Shown: positions 61,901 through 64,000 of the stretch, piece after piece | Numbering within the stretch: the stretch's first letter is position 1 | How the letters are laid out: each line of letters opens with the position of its first letter | NCBI GenBank assembly: GCA_002270565.1 | Contig: NQMI01000024.1 | Coordinates: forward strand, 372,001-436,000 | Direction: 5' to 3' | Length of the DNA stretch: 64,000 nucleotides | DNA from: Stenocarpella maydis | Lineage: Eukaryota > Ascomycota > Sordariomycetes > Diaporthales > Diaporthaceae | Program-made: the position numbers and the translations under genes | The notes under the pieces: model-generated | Databases searched by the model: none | What the model was told of the DNA's origin: nothing | The model's input: the letters and a program-made list of their open reading frames with translations, nothing else

Positions 61901-62541
61901 TTGCGTTTTTGGATTTTGTTTTCCCCCTTCCCCTTCTGGGTCAGAGTGGCCCTTATTCGCTGTCACTCTGCACGACGCGCCCGCGTGGAGCGGAGTATGC
62001 CCTGGCTTCAATTTGCGTTTTTCTCTTCCGATACTCGCCTTCCCCTCCTCGGCGCGCACATGGGCACCTGGAAACCTTGTCCCCCCATCCAGCTGCTATT
62101 CGAACACCCCCAGGGTGTGGTGGTGTCTGGGCATCTCCTTAGCCTACCCGGGTGGGCTTCCTGACTGGGAAGCGGCGATACATGCGCAGCAAGGCTGAGG
62201 AGAGGGTATTGTTTATTTCTTCTGTCTGGAGCGATGAAAAGAAAGTGGAGACTTTTGCCTAGTTCATAATTTCACCCTGATGTTATTCGTTTGTGTCGGC
62301 AGAAGGGCGAACAGCGACTTTAGAAAGTCTCCGAGCTGTAGGCGGAGGGTGGGCCATGAGCTGGCAAAGTCTCCGGCAGAGGGCATATATGGATGTCGGT
62401 CGAAACCTTCGAGAGACGGGAATTTTGAGCGAAAACAATAGCTTCATCACAGCATATTCTTTTCCACAAAGCGGCTCCGCTAACTGATCAAACCGCTACG
62501 CTAGCCTTTCGGACTTAGACGAGGCTGAGAATTTCGCCGCC
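52939..62541. other. Gene-free stretch before the methyltransferase gene
   Basis: Nearly 10 kb with no supported gene. Open frames up to about 230 codons (for example 57305-57991 minus and 57418-58089 plus) lie opposite each other without domains. A GCTCG tandem lies at about 58993-59015 and a TATATA-rich spot at about 60760-60803. Homopolymers are rarer than in the 20-35 kb part. The last 700 nt before 62542 probably contain the promoter of the methyltransferase gene, including a CT-rich stretch near 61780-61930. Confidence 0.5.
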
Positions 62542-63831
62542 ATGGAGGGTAAGACGAAGCTCAACCAGGAGTACTTCGAGTAAGCCGCTGCAAAACCCTT
62601 CCCTACATCGTCGCGCTTGTTTTTAACAATTATCTTTCCCTTGTGGTCACTATATTTCTAGGTAGCGGCATTTAACCTGTTTTTTTTTAAAAAAAAAAAT
62701 CCATCGCGGTACATGGAACCGATTGAAACCTGAACAAAGGCTGATTGAAAGGGAAAACCTTAGCAACGAAGCAGCAGGATATGACGCCAAGCACGAGAAG
62801 ACAGTGGCTGAGATAGCCCGACGACTCGAAGCGCGCAGGGGCCTCATCGGCGTCGAATGGCTCGAGGAGGAGGAGGACGGCATTTCCGACAGGGAGGGCA
62901 TGAGCACCGCCGACGCCGTCCCGGGGCGGGCCGTGAGAGTCTTAGACTACGCTTGTGGCACCGGCTCGATGTCTAGAGTCAGTACCGGTCCTCTCCTTGC
63001 TCTGCGACAGTCCGGACGTGAATCATTCGAGGATTTGAGGGCTTCTGGATATTCATTTGTTCGTCCTGCGACCTAGACTAACTAAGCGGTATCTGTGCGA
63101 CAGGCTTTTGCCCCGTACACTACGCAATGTGCGGGAATTGACCTTTCAGAGAAGATGGTGGACGTTTACAACACCCGTGCTCGCAACCAGGTGGGTTTCT
63201 GTCCCTTTCCAAGCTGATGTCTAACCCATCAACCCGGATGACGCCCCCATCCGGAGTCCAGGCCGATGTCCATCTGCTAAGTAGCAACCACCGACAGGGC
63301 CTTTCCGAAGATGAGATGGCCGCGTTCCACGGCAACCTCTGCGTGCCAGAGGACGAGGACCCAGAGGCTTTCCGTGGCGCCAAGTTCTCCGGGTTTGACC
63401 TTGCCGTTGTGGGGCTCGGCTTCCACCACTTCGACGACCCGGACCTGGCCGCGAAGCGGCTCGCGGAGCGGCTGAGGCCAGGCGGGGTCCTTTTGATTAT
63501 TGACTTCCTGCCGCACGGCACGCACCGGCCCCAGGCGTCGGGTGGCCGTGGTGGCAATGACCACCATGACCACCACCGACATCACCAGCACGCCGATGAT
63601 GCCCATGTTCACAGCCATAGGAGTGAAGGCACTGACCCGGAGGCGGCGCCTGCGGACGAAGAGGCGCTGAGGACCGTGACGCACCATGGATTCTCGGAGG
63701 AGCGCATCAGGGAGATCTTTTTTGGCGCCGGTGCCGGAAAGGATTTCGCGCTTGACGACATGGGGCAGGTGAAGCTTGGGGAGAAGCATGGGAAGAGGAC
63801 CCTATTCATGGCGAGGGGGACGAAGGGGTGA
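62542..63831 (+). CDS. Class I SAM-dependent methyltransferase with a histidine-rich insert
   Basis: Transfers a methyl group from S-adenosylmethionine; substrate unknown. Exons: 62542-62579, 62764-62977, 63104-63190, 63262-63831; introns 62580-62763 (GTAAGC...CTTAG), 62978-63103 (GTCAGT...GACAG, branch ACTAAC) and 63191-63261 (GTGGGT...TCCAG). The product is 302 aa. It opens MEGKTKLNQEYF then DNEAAGYDAKHEKTV, a common start in fungal methyltransferases. Motif I is VLDYACGTGSMSR at about residues 71-84. Motif II is CAGIDLSEKMVDVYN, with the acidic SAM-ribose residue in GIDLS. Motif IV/V is FDLAVVGLGFHHFDDP followed by LRPGGVLLIIDFLPHG. A His/Asp-rich insert (DHHDHHRHHQHADDAHVHSH) follows, then HHGFSEERIREIFF and the C-terminal strand RTLFMARG. 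The splice choices rebuild every motif without gaps. Confidence 0.88.
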
Positions 63832-64000
63832 TGGCTTGGAGGACTTTGATTTGAAATCTGAGATGTGCTTCTCATGGAGGCAAGCAATGAATGAATAGAA
63901 ATTCCATGGGACTGGATAGCATGATGATTGCCTGTTGGAGAGTCGATGCACCTTAGCTCACCTCCCGTTTTCGTCCCATGGGCTCGGCAACGTCGCTGGA
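63832..64000. other. 3' flank of the methyltransferase gene
   Basis: The last 169 nt, presumably 3' UTR and terminator; no further gene begins here that I can see. Confidence 0.6.

Overview
This window is nuclear DNA of a filamentous ascomycete (Pezizomycotina), most likely a Sordariomycete. The evidence is: short introns (mostly 52-126 nt) with GTRNGT-type donors, CTGAC/CTAAC-like branch points and YAG acceptors; GC-rich coding exons; fungal-specific protein families (Zn2Cys6 regulator, Rim2-type carrier with PIW signature, a Pezizomycotina RRM protein); and CT-rich leaders. There is no bacterial operon structure. I recognise no rRNA, tRNA or spliceosomal RNA gene, no intact transposon and no CRISPR array.

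Layout. 0-15 kb is gene-dense: a partial low-complexity protein with a frame break (-, 1-2026), a Rim2-like mitochondrial pyrimidine nucleotide carrier (-, 4269-5605), a large RRM-containing RNA-binding protein (-, 6881-10109), Arp2/3 complex subunit ARPC4 (-, 12020-12758) and, divergently from a 495-bp gap, the proteasome-associated deubiquitinase Ubp6 (+, 13254-15044). A VHS-GAT trafficking adaptor of Lsb5 type follows (+, 17190-19301). After that the DNA is gene-poor: one F-box protein (+, 27550-29437), one short Zn2Cys6 regulator (-, 43067-44357) and one SAM methyltransferase (+, 62542-63831), separated by about 8, 13.6 and 18 kb in which I find no convincing gene. Those gaps are full of microsatellites, long G/C homopolymers, three N patches and at least one pair of decayed dispersed repeats.

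The genes do not form a cluster or pathway. Several are housekeeping (carrier, Arp2/3, Ubp6, VHS-GAT). Links exist only at the level of cell biology: ARPC4 and the VHS-GAT protein both belong to actin/endocytic trafficking, and Ubp6 and the F-box protein to ubiquitin turnover. I infer no functional linkage from this. I did not find a new biological system. The most useful observations concern gene structure: an ATG-only first exon in ARPC4, two 36-nt microexons, two leaders of 600-700 nt with no upstream ATG, an upstream ORF overlapping the UBP6 start, a frame break in the first gene, and G/C runs likely to disturb both sequencing and annotation. All exon boundaries were placed by eye from splice signals and reading-frame continuity. 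The eight complete models each close to a whole number of codons.
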